Shown: positions 11,160 to 22,935, counted from the stretch's first letter. The stretch is 64,000 bases of DNA from Tupaia tana (GCA_026018925.1 JAKSZU010000004.1:39141233-39205232); one strand, 5' to 3'. The notes: a model not told the origin generated them from the sequence alone. Made by a program: numbers and translations.

Positions 11160-12640
11160 TGAAAAAGGGATTTTATATCATAAGGAAAATTAAAAACAAA
11201 AAACAAAAAGCAAAAACAAAATGTTGTATGGAGGTCACTGAATTTTAAAACAAGGCAGTCTCACTTTCTGTTCATTCATTTAGCTAATACCTATTGAGCT
11301 CCAACTAAATGCAAATACTTTCCTGAGAAGTAAACAGTATTCTGAAGTTTAGTAGATTTAGAGAAAAACTTCAGTGCATTCTGAAGGGACTTCCACATTA
11401 ATTATATAGACATATATAAAATTAACTCTTGATTATTTTGCTAAATTTTGTTTTTTCCTTTCAATTTCAATTTCAATTTTTTTTTTCCTTAAGGAAGGTG
11501 ATTCATTAAATCACTATGTAGCCAATGTACCTATCCTTGGTGGACAATTTACCTTCACTGTTTGTAAATGTGTTATAAATAACATTCTGCATAACAAGAA
11601 GAGAAGCCCAAAGAGTAGGCAGACAGTTCTACACAATCTGCTAAAGGATTAGTACCTTTTTAGAGATTTGCAGAAGTCTCCTTGTCCTTGCCTACCCGAG
11701 GTTATATGAGGAGGGAACTGTGATTATCTGACCCTGGAGAAAGCTCTAAGGACAGCCACGGGGGAAAAAAGTCAGAAATTGCCGCTCTACTCAGTGTTGC
11801 AATGTCTTAATTGTGCTTGTGGATTTTAAGCACATCCTGACTCTTCGACGTAGTTTAAATGGGTAAATACGCGTCAGTACTAGAATAATGTTTGGGTCTT
11901 GGTACACAAGGCGAGGACTTTGTCATTATTGGTAATTGCAGTCCTCCATAATCTCAGTTTTATGCCACCTGCTATGATCAGCTTCTCCTATCTTTCCAGG
12001 TTACTCCAACTACTTCTCCAAATGTAACCATTCTTCAACCCAGAGACCTTTTCTTTTTTGCTGTTACCACCTTTTCGCTGTCTCTCACCCTTTCATAATA
12101 TCAATTTCCTCTTGACCCAACCTAACTGTTATTTTCATTCATTATAGTTATCGCCCTTACATATACTGTTCATTTTCTTGTCTTTCTGTCATGTTGACAT
12201 ATATTTTTGTGAAACTCGAACATTGGTTAAATCTAGATAAATAGGGCAGAAAAAAATCACAAGAGTATGACTGACTGCTTTTACTTAAAAGTCATGATGT
12301 GAATCTCAAGTGTATCTATAATTAATTTTGCTTGCCAATTGCTGTATCTTCTGATCCAATCACTTTCCTACTTTTCTAGTTAACTGCTATATATTTCTTA
12401 TTTCCTCAAATCTTCAAATATTTTTCACTGATATTCACTTCCAGCAATGACTTTTATGATCTCCTATGACCAGATCTAATACTCTACTATGGTTGCTTTT
12501 ATACTTTTCATGTACATTCTCTGTCACCTGTTATAGATGAGTGTCCCACTTTTATCTAAGGGCAGCATCACTATTGGTGTGCTAGAGTCCATTATTTCTT
12601 CCCACTCAAGGACATGGTCCTAGCAATCCTCCCCTGCTCT
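11160..12640. other. Mostly unique sequence; L2 remnant at about 11265-11345
   Basis: TTCATTCATTTAGCTAATAC followed by 'ctattgagctccaactaaatgc' is an antisense L2 3' end. The remainder, including a CpG-bearing patch around 11780-11950, is not recognised as repeat or gene. Confidence 0.4.
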
Positions 12641-12682
12641 TTCTTTTTTTTCTTTTTTCTTTTTTTTTTTTTTTTTTTTTTG
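12641..12682. repeat. Poly-T/CT-rich tract
   Basis: T runs broken by single C, ending in 22 or more T. It could be the antisense A tail of a lost or 3'-only insertion. Confidence 0.9.
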
Positions 12683-12841
12683 CATTAACAATTTCTTCCT
12701 TTTTTATTGGGTCATTTCTATCAACATAAAATAACCTGTTTCTGTTCTATTTTAGCAAAAAACTTTTAGCTTTATGTTTTCCAGCAAAACTATCAAGAGT
12801 TTTATGTACCTTTGTTTTTCTTACCTCATAGTCTATATTTC

Positions 12842-13222
12842 AAAAAAAAATTATTTTTATTTGTGTGAGAGAGAGCTCTGAGAGGGAGAGAAAGCTACCT
12901 CTGACAGGGTCTTGTAACACCATGATATACCATCCACACCCCTATCATTTCTCAACATCCGGCAAGCCACGATCATGGGTGCATCTACAGGCACAACTAA
13001 CATGTACAGGTCCACCTGGGATCTAAACCTGGACCTCCCAGATAGCTCCAGTATTGAGCAGTGGTACCGTACTGCCTGCATTGCTGTAGCCATAGCCAGT
13101 CCTATTCACATACATGCATGTGCCTGGCATACTCAGAAAGGTCTTGGAGTAAACTTGGAACCTTACATGGGTCAGGCTCTCAGAGCATTGTATTTTACTG
13201 CTCCACCATTGTCTGGCTCAGT
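12842..13222 (-). mobile_element. Family B SINE, dimeric copy
   Basis: In reverse complement it starts near GAGCCAGACAATGGTGGAGC, contains a first tRNA-like unit (TGACCCATGTAAGGTTCCAA), then a second head (GGCTATGGCTACAGCAATGC) with its own B-box-like AGGTTTAGATCCC, a body with ATCATGGTGTTACAAGACCC, and ends CTCTCTCTCACACAAATAAA plus A tail. At about 380 bp it is longer than the roughly 230-bp monomer at 58680, which aligns with its first unit at the head and its second unit at the end. Confidence 0.7.
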
Positions 13223-13439
13223 CTTTCTTGAATCCTCTTCAGTCAGGTTCTTGCCTCAAACTCTACCAAAATCATTTTTGTCAATGTTCCAATGATCTTC
13301 ATATTGTTAAAAGTCTGTCTTATTTTACTTGAACCATCAGCTACATTTGATAGACTTACAAATGATTAAAAAATCACAATTTTGTGAGAGATTGAAACAT
13401 TTTTTACATTAGTCAGACCTTTCTTTTAGGCAAAGTACT
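13223..13439. other. Unassigned sequence between SINE and LINE-1
   Basis: No repeat consensus or gene recognised. Confidence 0.3.
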
Positions 13440-14326
13440 TTTTTAATGACACATATATTAACAAATACATACTATTGTGAACTATTTCAGACAACACATA
13501 AAAAGGTTTGATTTGTTTTTCTTCTATACACAAGTTTATGATTTATAATCTCTTTTTTTGTCTCACACCCACTACTCACTCTCTACTAACCATTTCCCCT
13601 TTTACTGTCACTAGCATCCATACTGATCCTCTCCACCATCACATCTTCAGATCTTTCAACCCCTGCCATAAAGTGTAGACACTCTGTACAAATTGAGTGG
13701 GGATATACGATGTGTATCTTTCAAAGTCTGACTCATTTAACTCAACATTAAATCTTCTATGTTCACCCATTTTTAGATGAACAATAGGATCTCATTGTTT
13801 CTTCTAGCTGTGTAATATTCCATAGTATATATTGAATATGCCATAGTTTTTAAACACAATCATCAGTTTTTGGCCACTTAGGTTGGTTCCATGTTTTAAC
13901 AGTTATAAATAATGCTGCATAAACATGGATGTGCAGATGTCTTTCCAATGGAGTGTTTTCTTATCCTTTGGGTAAATAGCCAGAAGTGGGATTGCTGGGT
14001 CATATGGAAGTTCTATTTGTAGGTTTTTGAGAAATTTCCATATTGTTTTCCAGAGAGATGTTAATTTATCTTCCCACCAACAGTGTAAGAGAGTTTCCTT
14101 TTCACCAACACTTGTTTCTTTCTTTCTTTGTTTCGTTCTTTTTTTAAAAAGAAAGAAAGAAACCCCATTCTAACTGGGGTTTAATAATATCTCATTGTAG
14201 TTTTAATTTGCATTTCTCTTAAGATGAGAGACTTCAAACATTTTTTCATATGACACTTGGGCAGTCATAAGTCTTCCTTGCAGAGCTGTCTGTTCAATTC
14301 ATTTGCCCACTTTTTAATTAGATTAT

Positions 14327-14349
14327 TTTTCTTTCTTTCTTTCTTTCTT

Positions 14350-14439
<90 letters not shown>

Positions 14440-14441
14440 TC
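14327..14441. repeat. (CTTT)n-(CT)n-(CTTT)n microsatellite
   Basis: CTTT units flank a central CT run at about 14357-14397, within the antisense LINE-1. The encoded Leu/Ser/Phe-rich frame is an artefact of the repeat. Confidence 0.98.
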
Positions 14442-15579
14442 ATGAGTGAGCTACTTGAGTTCCCTATGTAGTCTAGGTATCAGTCCCTTGTCTGAGGGAT
14501 AATTGGAAAATATTTTCTCCTATTCTGAGGATTTTTCTTTTTTCACTTTAGTTATATTTCTTTTGCGATGAAAAAGCTTTTTGCTTGATGCAATCCCACT
14601 TGTGTACTTTATGGATTATTGCCTGTGCTTTTGAGGTCTTATTTAAGAAATGTTTGCCTATTCCAATATCTTCAAAAGTTTCCTTTACATTTTTTCACCA
14701 GTAGTTTTGTGTTTATTTATATTTAAGTCTTTGATCCATTTTCAGTTAATTCTGGTTAATGGTGAGAGATAGGGATCCAGTTTCATTTTTTCTGCAGATG
14801 GATATCCAGTTCTCTCAACATCACTTGCCAAAGAGACTTTCTTCCCTTTACTACAATGTCTTTTATCCTTTAACAAAGGTTAGTTGACTGTGTAATTTGA
14901 GATTTATTTCTGTTTTCTCTATTCTGTTTCATTGGTCTATGTATCTCTTTTTGTGCTAGTACCATACTGTTTTAATTATCACTACTTTGTAGTATACTTT
15001 AAAGTTAGGTAGTGAGATTCTTTTGCCTTTGCCATATGAGGTCTTTTGTGATTCCAGACAAAATTTATAATTGTTTTTCTATTTCTGTGAAGAATGTCTC
15101 AGGTAATTGGATTGGGACTGCATTGAATCTGTAGATTAATGTGGGTGAGACTGACTTCTTGATTATATTAATCTTCCAATCCAAGAGCATGATGTGCTCT
15201 TTCATTTTTTAATATAATATTCAATTTCTTTTTTCATTTTTCATAGTTTTTCTTATAAAGGTCTTTTACTTCTTTGCTTAGGTTTATTCCTAGGTATCTT
15301 ATTTGCTTTATAGCTATTGTAAATGGGATTGCTTTATTCAATTCTGTCTCAGTCTGTAGATTATTATTGTATAAAAAACTATAGATTTTTATAATTGAGT
15401 TTTTATCCTACAACTTTATTGAATTCATTTATCACTTCTAGAAGTTTTTTCATGAATTCCTTTATTTATTTTCAAGATATGTAATAAAGTAATCTGCAAA
15501 TAGGGAGAGTTTAGCTTTGTCTTTTTGTATCTGAAGGCCCTTTGTTTTACTCTCTTGTCTAATAGCATTGGCTAGGACT

Positions 15580-15846
15580 TTAAGCAGTCTTATAGAGGAG
15601 TGGACAGAGTGGGCAACCTTGTCTTGTTCCAGTTTTTAATGTGCAAACTTTTAGCTTTTCCCCACTCAGCATGATGCTCGCAGTAGGTCCGTTATATTTG
15701 GCTTTTACTATGTTGAGGAATGTCCCTTCTACTCCAGTTTTGCTGAGAGTCTTGATCATGAAGAATTGTATTTCGTCAAATGCGTTTCCTGCATGTATGG
15801 ATATGATCATATGCTTTCTTTCTTTCTTTCTTTCTTTCTCTTTCTC

Positions 15847-15894
<48 letters not shown>

Positions 15895-16287
15895 TCATCA
15901 ATGTGGTGTATTACATTTATTGTTTTACATATGTTAAACCTCTTTGCTTCCCTGGGATAAAGTCTACATGGTCATGGTGTGTAATATTCTCCATATGTTG
16001 TTGAATGTGGCTTACTAATAACTTATTGAAAGTTTTTGTATTAGTATTCATCAGAGATATTGGTGTATGGTTTTCTTTCTTTCTTCTTCTTTTGTTATGT
16101 TCTTTTCTGGTTTTGGTATCAAAGTAATAGAAACTTTGTAAAGTGAGATTAAGTGTATTCCCTCCTTTTGAATTTTTAGGAATAGTTTGAGAAGAATTGT
16201 GGTTAGCTCTTCTTTGAACGTTTTGTAGAATTCATAAGTGAAGCCATCTGGACCTGGACTTCTCCTTGTTGGGAGACTATTTATCAT
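15580..16287 (-). pseudogene. LINE-1 ORF2 reverse-transcriptase remnant
   Basis: Two disconnected open pieces encode parts of the fingers and palm region of LINE-1 ORF2. The upstream piece (16051-16287) has [12 protein letters not shown]; the downstream piece (15580-15810) has [12 protein letters not shown]. Between them the CTTT expansion at 15813-15896 and stops break the frame. The catalytic activity is certainly lost. Confidence 0.85.
15813..15896. repeat. (CTTT)n microsatellite
   Basis: About 84 bp of CTTT units with two CTCTTT interruptions, inside the antisense LINE-1. Confidence 0.98.
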
Positions 16288-16410
16288 TGCTTCAGTCTCT
16301 TCACTTGTTCTTAGTCTACTCAGGCTATTTCATCCTGATTCAACCTAGGTAACATACTTATCCATAAATTTGTCCATCTCATCTAGATTTTGTAGTTTGT
16401 TGATATGTAT

Positions 16411-16480
16411 GGGTCATCAGAAAGGTCATGGTGCATTTTTGTATAGGAAAACAGAAAAATATGTCATGACTTTTCTGATT
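16411..16480. mobile_element. 70-bp palindromic MITE-like element
   Basis: Left end GGGTCATCAGAAAGGTCATG pairs with the reverse complement of the right end, ATCAGAAAAGTCATGACATA. It interrupts an otherwise continuous antisense LINE-1 and is flanked by TA on the left. Size, terminal inverted repeats and TA target suggest a mariner-type MITE. The family is not recognised. Confidence 0.6.
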
Positions 16481-16800
16481 AATTGTTTCTCAGTACTCTC
16501 TCAAAATTTTTTGTATTTCAAATATATTAGTTGTAATACTTCCTTCTTCATTGCTGATTTTATCTACCTGGTTCCCTTATTTAGTTTTCTTGATTAGTCT
16601 AGCTAATGACTTATCAACTTTGTTTTATCCTATCAAAAAACCAGAAAAGCTGTTTTCTGTGATAACTTAGTTCACCATCTTTTATTCCCATTCTTTTTAT
16701 GCAGTTACATGAGTAATTGTCTAGGTATACGTCAGTGATATTGTGGAATCTGTTTCAGATCACCCAATAAAATGAACAAACCAAGTCACACAAAATTTTT

Positions 16801-17058
16801 AAAATTTTTTTCGGAGAGGTTTTTGCTATTGGGCGTGTCTGCTCGCCAGAAAGAGAGACAGGGAGACAGAAGGTGAGAAATAACCCCCCAGGGAGAATGG
16901 CCACACCGCAATCCCTTCTCCATTCTCCTCTCAGGATCCTTGGCACGCATGGACATGTACGCACCCGGCATGAGTTTAAGCCACCGGGTCTGTTACTCGA
17001 ACTGCAATAGACTACATAGGAATCTAGCGATGTAACCATTATGCCGACCGCTGGTCCT
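16801..17058 (-). mobile_element. tRNA-related SINE, young copy
   Basis: Antisense copy with GGAGAGGTTTTTGCTATTGG and the head complement CCGCTGGTCC. The flanks AGTCACACAAAATTTTT (from 16784) and AGTCACACAAATTTTTT (from 17060) are its TSD. Confidence 0.92.
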
Positions 17059-17107
17059 GAGTCACACAAATTTTTTAGTTTCCCCTTGCATATAAAAGTT
17101 ACGGTTA

Positions 17108-17361
17108 GCGAACCAGCAGTTAGCGTAATGGCTATGTCGCTGGACTCCCACATAGTCGACCGCGGTTCGCGTCCTGGACCCGGCGGCTTAAAACTCACGC
17201 CGGGCGTGTGTGCATGCGTGCCCAAGATCCCGAGAGGAGAATGGAGGAGAAGGGATTGCGGCGTGGCCATCCCCCCTGGGGGGTGATTTCTCGCTTTCTG
17301 TCTCTATGTCTCTCTCTATCTGGTGAGTGCACGCGCCCTATAGAGAAAACCTCTAAAAAAA
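17108..17361 (+). mobile_element. tRNA-related SINE, young sense copy
   Basis: CpG-rich sense copy (GCGAACCAGCAGTTAGCGTA at the start, GACCGCGGTTCGCGTCC as B-box region). TSD AAAGTTAYGGTTA at 17095-17107 and 17362-17374 has one mismatch. Confidence 0.93.
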
Positions 17362-17439
17362 AAAGTTATGGTTATACTATACTGAAGTCTAAAGTATGCA
17401 ATAGCATTGTGTCTAAAAATTAACAAATATTTTCTTGTG

Positions 17440-17804
17440 GAGCTAGTCTGTGACCTGTTGGTTAAGGCAGTTGGATCCCACATGACTGACTGTAAATCCA
17501 GTCCTGAACCTGGCTGCTTGAGAAAAATACAGAGTATGTGTCCATACACTCAAAATCTTGACAGGAGAGGGAACCAGCAGTGTAATGGCTATGTTGCTGG
17601 ACTCCCACGTAGTCAACCGCGGTTCGTGTCCCGGATCCGGTGGCTTAAAACTCACGCCGGGCGCATGTGCGTGTGTGCCCAAGATCCCGAGAAGAGAATG
17701 GAGGAGAAGGGATTGCGGTGTGACCATCCCCCCTGGGGGGTGATTTCTGCTTTCTATCTCTCTGTCTGTCTGGCGAGCGCACGTGCCCTATAGCAAAAAC
17801 CTCT

Positions 17805-17846
<42 letters not shown>

Positions 17847-17985
17847 CAGGAGAGTGAAATGGAGGAGAGGAGATTGCAGCATGATCATGTTTCATGGGGG
17901 TGTGATGGGGGGGTGGAGATGCTTTCTTATTTTCTCTCTTTTTCTGTTTCTGTCACTCTCCTCTGATAAAGTTTTAAAAAGAGAA
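17440..17985 (+). mobile_element. Old tRNA-related SINE split by a younger one
   Basis: The head part is at 17440-17569 (GTGACCTGTTGGTTAAGGCA, B-box-like AAATCCAGTCC) and the tail part at 17855-17985 (GAAATGGAGGAGAGGAGATT, then a CT-rich end). The young SINE between them fits exactly into the family's 'gagaggagaatggagg' segment. Confidence 0.85.
17570..17843 (+). mobile_element. tRNA-related SINE, young, nested, long A tail
   Basis: Starts GGAACCAGCAGTGTAATGGC with a 4-base loss in the usual GTTAGCGTAATGG, and ends in about 36 A (17806-17841). TSD TGACAGGAGAG lies at 17559-17569 and 17844-17854, both within the older SINE. Confidence 0.95.
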
Positions 17986-17999
17986 ACTATATTGCTAAA

Positions 18000-18358
18000 A
18001 AAGACTGAATTATCTGAGCCTTCAGAATGTTGTAATCTTTTTGCTGGTGCAGGGTTTTGCCTCAATGTTGGCTATGACTGATCAGGGTGGTGGCTGCTGA
18101 AGGGTTGAGTGGTTATGTGTACTTCTTAGGATAAAACAACAATGAAGTTTGCCACAGAAATGAATTCTTCCTTTCATGAAAGATTTTTCTGTAGCAAATG
18201 ATGTTGTTTGATATAATTTTACCAACAGAATTTTTTTTTTAAACTGGAGTCAACCTTCTCAAACCCTGCTGCTGTTTTATGAAATAACTTCATATAATAT
18301 TCTATATCACTCATTGTCATTTAAACAGTATTCACAGAATCTTCATCAGCTTCTTCTC
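18000..18358. other. Unique sequence, nothing recognised
   Basis: No gene or repeat recognised. Confidence 0.3.
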
Positions 18359-18510
18359 AGGGCCAGCAAATTGCATGGTGGTTAAGGTGCTGGACTCTCA
18401 CATGGTCAGCTATTGTTTGAGTCCCAGACCTGGTGGCTTGCTTTCTCACTTTCCCTCTTTCTGTCTTTTTCTGGTGAGTGCACATACCCTACAACAAATT
18501 AAAAACAAAA
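18359..18510 (+). mobile_element. Short-form tRNA-related SINE
   Basis: GGGCCAGCAAATTGCATGGT head, B-box-like GTTTGAGTCCC, GACCTGGTGGCTTGC, then directly CTTTCTCACTTTCCCTCTTT. It lacks the central 'aagatcccgagaggagaatggaggagaagg' block, defining a short subtype also seen at 22796, 32776, 36543, 36735, 42359, 59556 and 60700. Confidence 0.85.
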
Positions 18511-18609
18511 CAAAGCCAAATGAAATTAAATAAATAATTCTAAATATATAGAAAGAGAAGTAGATTCCATCTCAAGAAACCACTTTCTTTGCTCTTGTGC
18601 AAGAAACAA

Positions 18610-18847
18610 CTCTTGGGCTCCTGGTGGCAGGGTGGTTGGCTTTGTTGGATCCCACATGGTCAACTGTGCTTAAAGTCCTGTATCCAGCAGCTTGAACAAC
18701 ACCCTGGGCACATATGTTGCATGCTCAAAATCTTGAGGAGAATGAAAGGGAAAGGATTGTGTAGCGGCCATCCTTCCTTGGGAGGTACTTTTTCACTTTC
18801 TCTCTCTCTCTCTCCAGTGAAGGCATGTGCCCTGTAGCAAATTAAAG
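18610..18847 (+). mobile_element. tRNA-related SINE, old sense copy
   Basis: Sense blocks GATCCCACATGGTCAACTG, TGAGGAGAATGAAAGGGAA, TCCAGTGAAGGCATGTGCCC and CTGTAGCAAATTAAAG. Flanks around CAACTCTT (18605-18612 and 18851-18858) suggest the TSD. Confidence 0.82.
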
Positions 18848-18976
18848 AAGCAACTCTTCATGCGTTCAAGTTTTATTATGAGATTGCAGCAATTCAGTCC
18901 CATTTAAGATCTTCTTCTAATTTTAGTTCTCTTGCTATGACTTACCATGTCTGCAGTAACTTTCTCATGAAACTCT

Positions 18977-19544
<568 letters not shown>

Positions 19545-19559
19545 TCTCATGAAACTCTA

Positions 19560-20940
19560 AAAGTCATCCTTAAAGATTGAAATTAACTTTTTCCAAATTC
19601 CTGTTAATTTTGATATGTTGACCTGCTTTCATGAATTATGAAAGTTCTTAATGGCATTTAGAGTGGTGAATCCATTTTAGAAAGCCCCTTTCCCAAAAGC
19701 ATTCTGCCATTGCTATTCAAAACTCATTAGTTGGGCTCCAGGAACAATATAGGGAGAACACTCTATTAAAAGTAAGCCTCATTCTTAGTCACTGTGTCCT
19801 TTGTTCTTGGTGGTATGATTTCCCAAGTTCTAATGGTTATTTTTTAGGAATATATTTTCCCCTGTCTCTTTCTTCCTCTAGCTGTAGTGAGGAGTTGCAT
19901 TACCATCTTGAGGGTGCCAATGTTTGCTGCCTACTCATGGATTAAGGCCTTTGTTCAATAGAGGAAAAAGAGAAGTTAGGTCTATGTGGAATTTCTTTTT
20001 CCTTCAGATTGGCTATTGTTCCCCACTCTCAGGTTTGGGCAGTTATGAACTCTTTTATAGGAATTTTTCTGATGTATTCTATGAGTATACCATGGAACTC
20101 ATTGAGAAAGCATGCAGGACAGTGCAGACTATTTCAATTTCTATAGTGTTTATTGACTTTGAATTATCTACCATCCTGAGGACAGCTTTTTATCTACATA
20201 TCAATTATTCTTAGTAAATGATTTTTTATTGATATCTGGTTACATTTTCCTTCTTCTTGGAGGTGTTTGTATCTCCATGTATTTTGGGTTAGATAGTTCT
20301 GAAACTTTGTTGGACTGGAAAAATGATTCAATTCTTCTTTTAATTTTGTTTTAAGAATTATGAGAGTAACACACTTTTTAGTTCTCAATATCCTAGAACA
20401 GAAGCCAAGCTTTAAAAAAATACGTAATTTATTTTTATATTACTAGAGCCTCACAAAGTACTTGGCATTTATCAGGCATTCAATAATTAAAACACTTAAG
20501 ATGTATAATACAATATGCATGTACAACTTTTCCTAGACAACAGGAGCACTATAGAGCTGTAGAATGGATTAATATGTTGTGACACTATATAATACATCAT
20601 TTTCATCAAGGCTGTGGTACTCAATTGTAGGACAATTCTTTTCTACCATGTACAGAAAAAAAGTCTGGTGAAATTCAAGAATATCATGTACTTTTAAGTT
20701 TGGTGAAAAATGAACACTGATGTATTTTATATACAAAGCAAAACTTCTCTGTGTGGTATAAAATATTTAAATTTTTTTTCCCCTGCATAGAATGTTTTTG
20801 AATTCCACAGACCTTTACTCAAGTCTAATAGCTAAGGAATTCTGCTTTTTACCTGATAAGATATACTGCTTTCACTACTTTGGAAACACCAGGAACACAA
20901 CAAAGTAAAAATCAAACACTTATCTAAAACTTGGAAAGTT
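19560..20940. other. Mostly unique sequence; MIR-like tail near 20445-20500
   Basis: The words 'cacaaagtacttggcatttatcaggcattcaataat' look like a sense MIR or L2 tail. Otherwise nothing is recognised. Confidence 0.35.
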
Positions 20941-20946
20941 TTCTTT

Positions 20947-21159
20947 CTAAGGCTCTTGGAAAGAAAAGCGCATTTGGAAAAATGAGCACCAGAATATATT
21001 TCCCTTATCCAGACACTCGATAAGTTTTCTTGGGTTGAGCACCACAATAGAGCTTAGATGCTGGTACAACTCTGTGAAGTAGCCTTGTGCCTTAATGCAG
21101 GATGGAGATACAGAGATTAGACTGTAGCAGGCACCCAAGAGAAACATCTCTGGTTCAGC
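20947..21159 (-). CDS. Possible exon, unidentified protein segment
   Basis: On the minus strand, TTTTGTTCTCTCTTTAG ending at 21160 is a strong-looking splice acceptor. It is followed by 70 open codons to TAG at 20947. The frame reads AEPEMFLLGACYSLISVSPS and continues with helix-like, well-mixed residues (CIKAQGYFTELYQHLSSIVV). An in-frame TAG lies exactly at the acceptor, so any coding use needs splicing. I see no good donor; AAG followed by GGAAAT (around CTGGATAAG) would be one base from a donor. No family is recognised, and chance is a serious alternative. Confidence 0.25.
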   Translation of the reverse strand, partial: AEPEMFLLGACYSLISVSPSCIKAQGYFTELYQHLSSIVVLNPRKLIECLDKGNIFWCSFFQMRFSFQEP

Positions 21160-22795
21160 CTAAAGAGAGAACAAAATCTCATAATTCCCATTATCTAGAA
21201 GGTAGAGGGCATAGTACATTTCATATTGCTTCTTGCAGAATTTAACAGGAGAATTGTAGACACTGTCTCTTGAGTTTCTTATTGCTCCAGAAGAGTGAAT
21301 AAGCATTTGAAAAGGGCAGGGAAGCCACAGAGAGAGAGAGAGAGTAAACCGAACTTGGAGAAGCCTTGTGAGTTGGACAGAGAAATATAATTTTATGACT
21401 TTTGACTAAAACATTACTGATTTTCTTCTATGCTTTTTCTTCCAGATTTAAGGATTTCTGTTTTCTTTTGAGCTGTTGGTAGTTCAGCAATTGTTATTAT
21501 TATTTTTAAATTTGAAAGTATTCTCTTGGACAAAACATATATACTTTCTTTATAAAATTTAGACTGGTTTATCAAAATAGTAAAGTGAAATCATTTTAAC
21601 CTTAAGTTATTTTCCCATTTATTAGTTTCCCATGCATTTGTTGAATTTATCTATATATCAGGTACAGTGCTACACATAGGAAAATAAAAATAAATAATAT
21701 ACTCTTTATGGTCAGGGAGCCTACAGTTTAAGGTATATATAACTGAAGAACAAGGAGGTGTTTGTTAGGTAAAGATTGGAAGAGGACATTTCTGGTAGCA
21801 AGCATGGTGTGTCAAAGTCTTGAAAAAAGTAAAAATGTGGACATTTTCCAAAACCATAAATTCTTGAGGATAGGGAACATATACAGTTGCTCATTAATGT
21901 ATCTTAGCACATAGCATCATAGCTGTTTAGTAACAGACTATAGAAATGATCCCTGAAAGTATAGCTATTTAGTAAATATTTTATGAATTAATAAATATAG
22001 TAGATAAAGCTGAAACCCTCTTACGAGTGGTTTTACAGGCCGTGATAATGACTTGAAATCTCATCTTTTAATTCAGCTTTCACTGAAATATATTCTATGG
22101 AATTCAATGGAAAATTAAGAGAGATGAAGTAGTGAAAAAAATCCAAGAAACACTGATTGCACAAATTTAAATACTTTACTTTACCAAAAGACTTTTCACA
22201 CTTTAGTATGCAACTGCAGATTGCGACCCTAAAGAGACCTTTTGATAACACTCTGATACTCCTACCCTATTGCCTAAACTTTATCCTATTCATAGGACTA
22301 TTCTTGGTACTGTGTATATTGGGAAGGTTACTCTTGGCAGCAGGGACCAACAGAGAGCTGCTTTTAGAAAATTATTTTGGTATAGAGTTTAATTGTATAA
22401 GGGCAGATCTGGAGTTGAGATCCATTGGAGATTTTTGTCATCAGACAGATAAGAGGTGCTGAGGCTTGAATGTAGACATTATCAGTGAGAATAGAGGGGA
22501 TGATAGAAGACATGTTAAGGAAAATAGAATGGAGATAATTTAGCAGCTATTATAAATTGTTATAGATGTAGTAGATTTCCATGATGTGCATAATTTCCAA
22601 GTTTCTGTTATGGTTACTAAGATGGAGATGCCAATATGAAAGAATGGGTTGTAGGATGAGAGGAGTTATTGGAGGGAAATCAGTTATAGGCAACAGTATT
22701 TAAAGTTCAAGTGGATGGCCTAGATTAACTATGCAGATTACAATGAGATGAATTGGTTTGGATCTTAGAGGAGACTAAAGATCAAGTGAGGGCCA
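21160..22795. other. Unique sequence with L2 remnants
   Basis: About 21625-21780 (CAGGTACAGTGCTACACATA, 'gtcagggagcctacagttta') is antisense L2, and about 21860-21960 (GAGGATAGGGAACATATACA) is sense L2. A short GA repeat lies at 21329-21344. Nothing else is seen. Confidence 0.45.
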
Positions 22796-22935
22796 GCAGA
22801 TGGCATGGTAGTTAAGATGCTGGATTCCCAAATGGCTGATTGTGGTTTGAATCCCGGGCTTGGCAGGTTGAAAGCACATTATCTATTATTTATTATAGAT
22901 AGATAGAGAGATAGATAAATACATGTTTTTTTAAA
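22796..22935 (+). mobile_element. Short-form tRNA-related SINE
   Basis: Head GGCCAGCAGATGGCATGGTA, B-box-like GGTTTGAATCCC, CGGGCTTGGCAGGTTG, then a decayed tail with a GATA-like run (AGATAGATAGAGAGATAGAT). Confidence 0.85.

Larger units (their letters stand above)
13440..16690 (-). mobile_element. LINE-1, 5'-truncated, antisense
   Basis: Read in reverse complement this is the 3' UTR and the second half of ORF2. Reverse-transcriptase words survive: [19 protein letters not shown] (coded near 16230-16260) and GTRQGCPL (near 15620-15645). Frames are broken throughout, two CTTT/CT expansions lie within it, and a small MITE interrupts it at 16411. The 3' boundary at about 13440 is approximate. 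Confidence 0.85.

Noticed and set aside
14257..14445. Open frame rich in Phe, Leu and Ser
   Set aside because: Encoded by the CTTT/CT microsatellite inside a LINE-1.
16755..17270. 171-codon open frame on the minus strand
   Set aside because: It spans two SINEs in opposite orientation; both halves are SINE translations.
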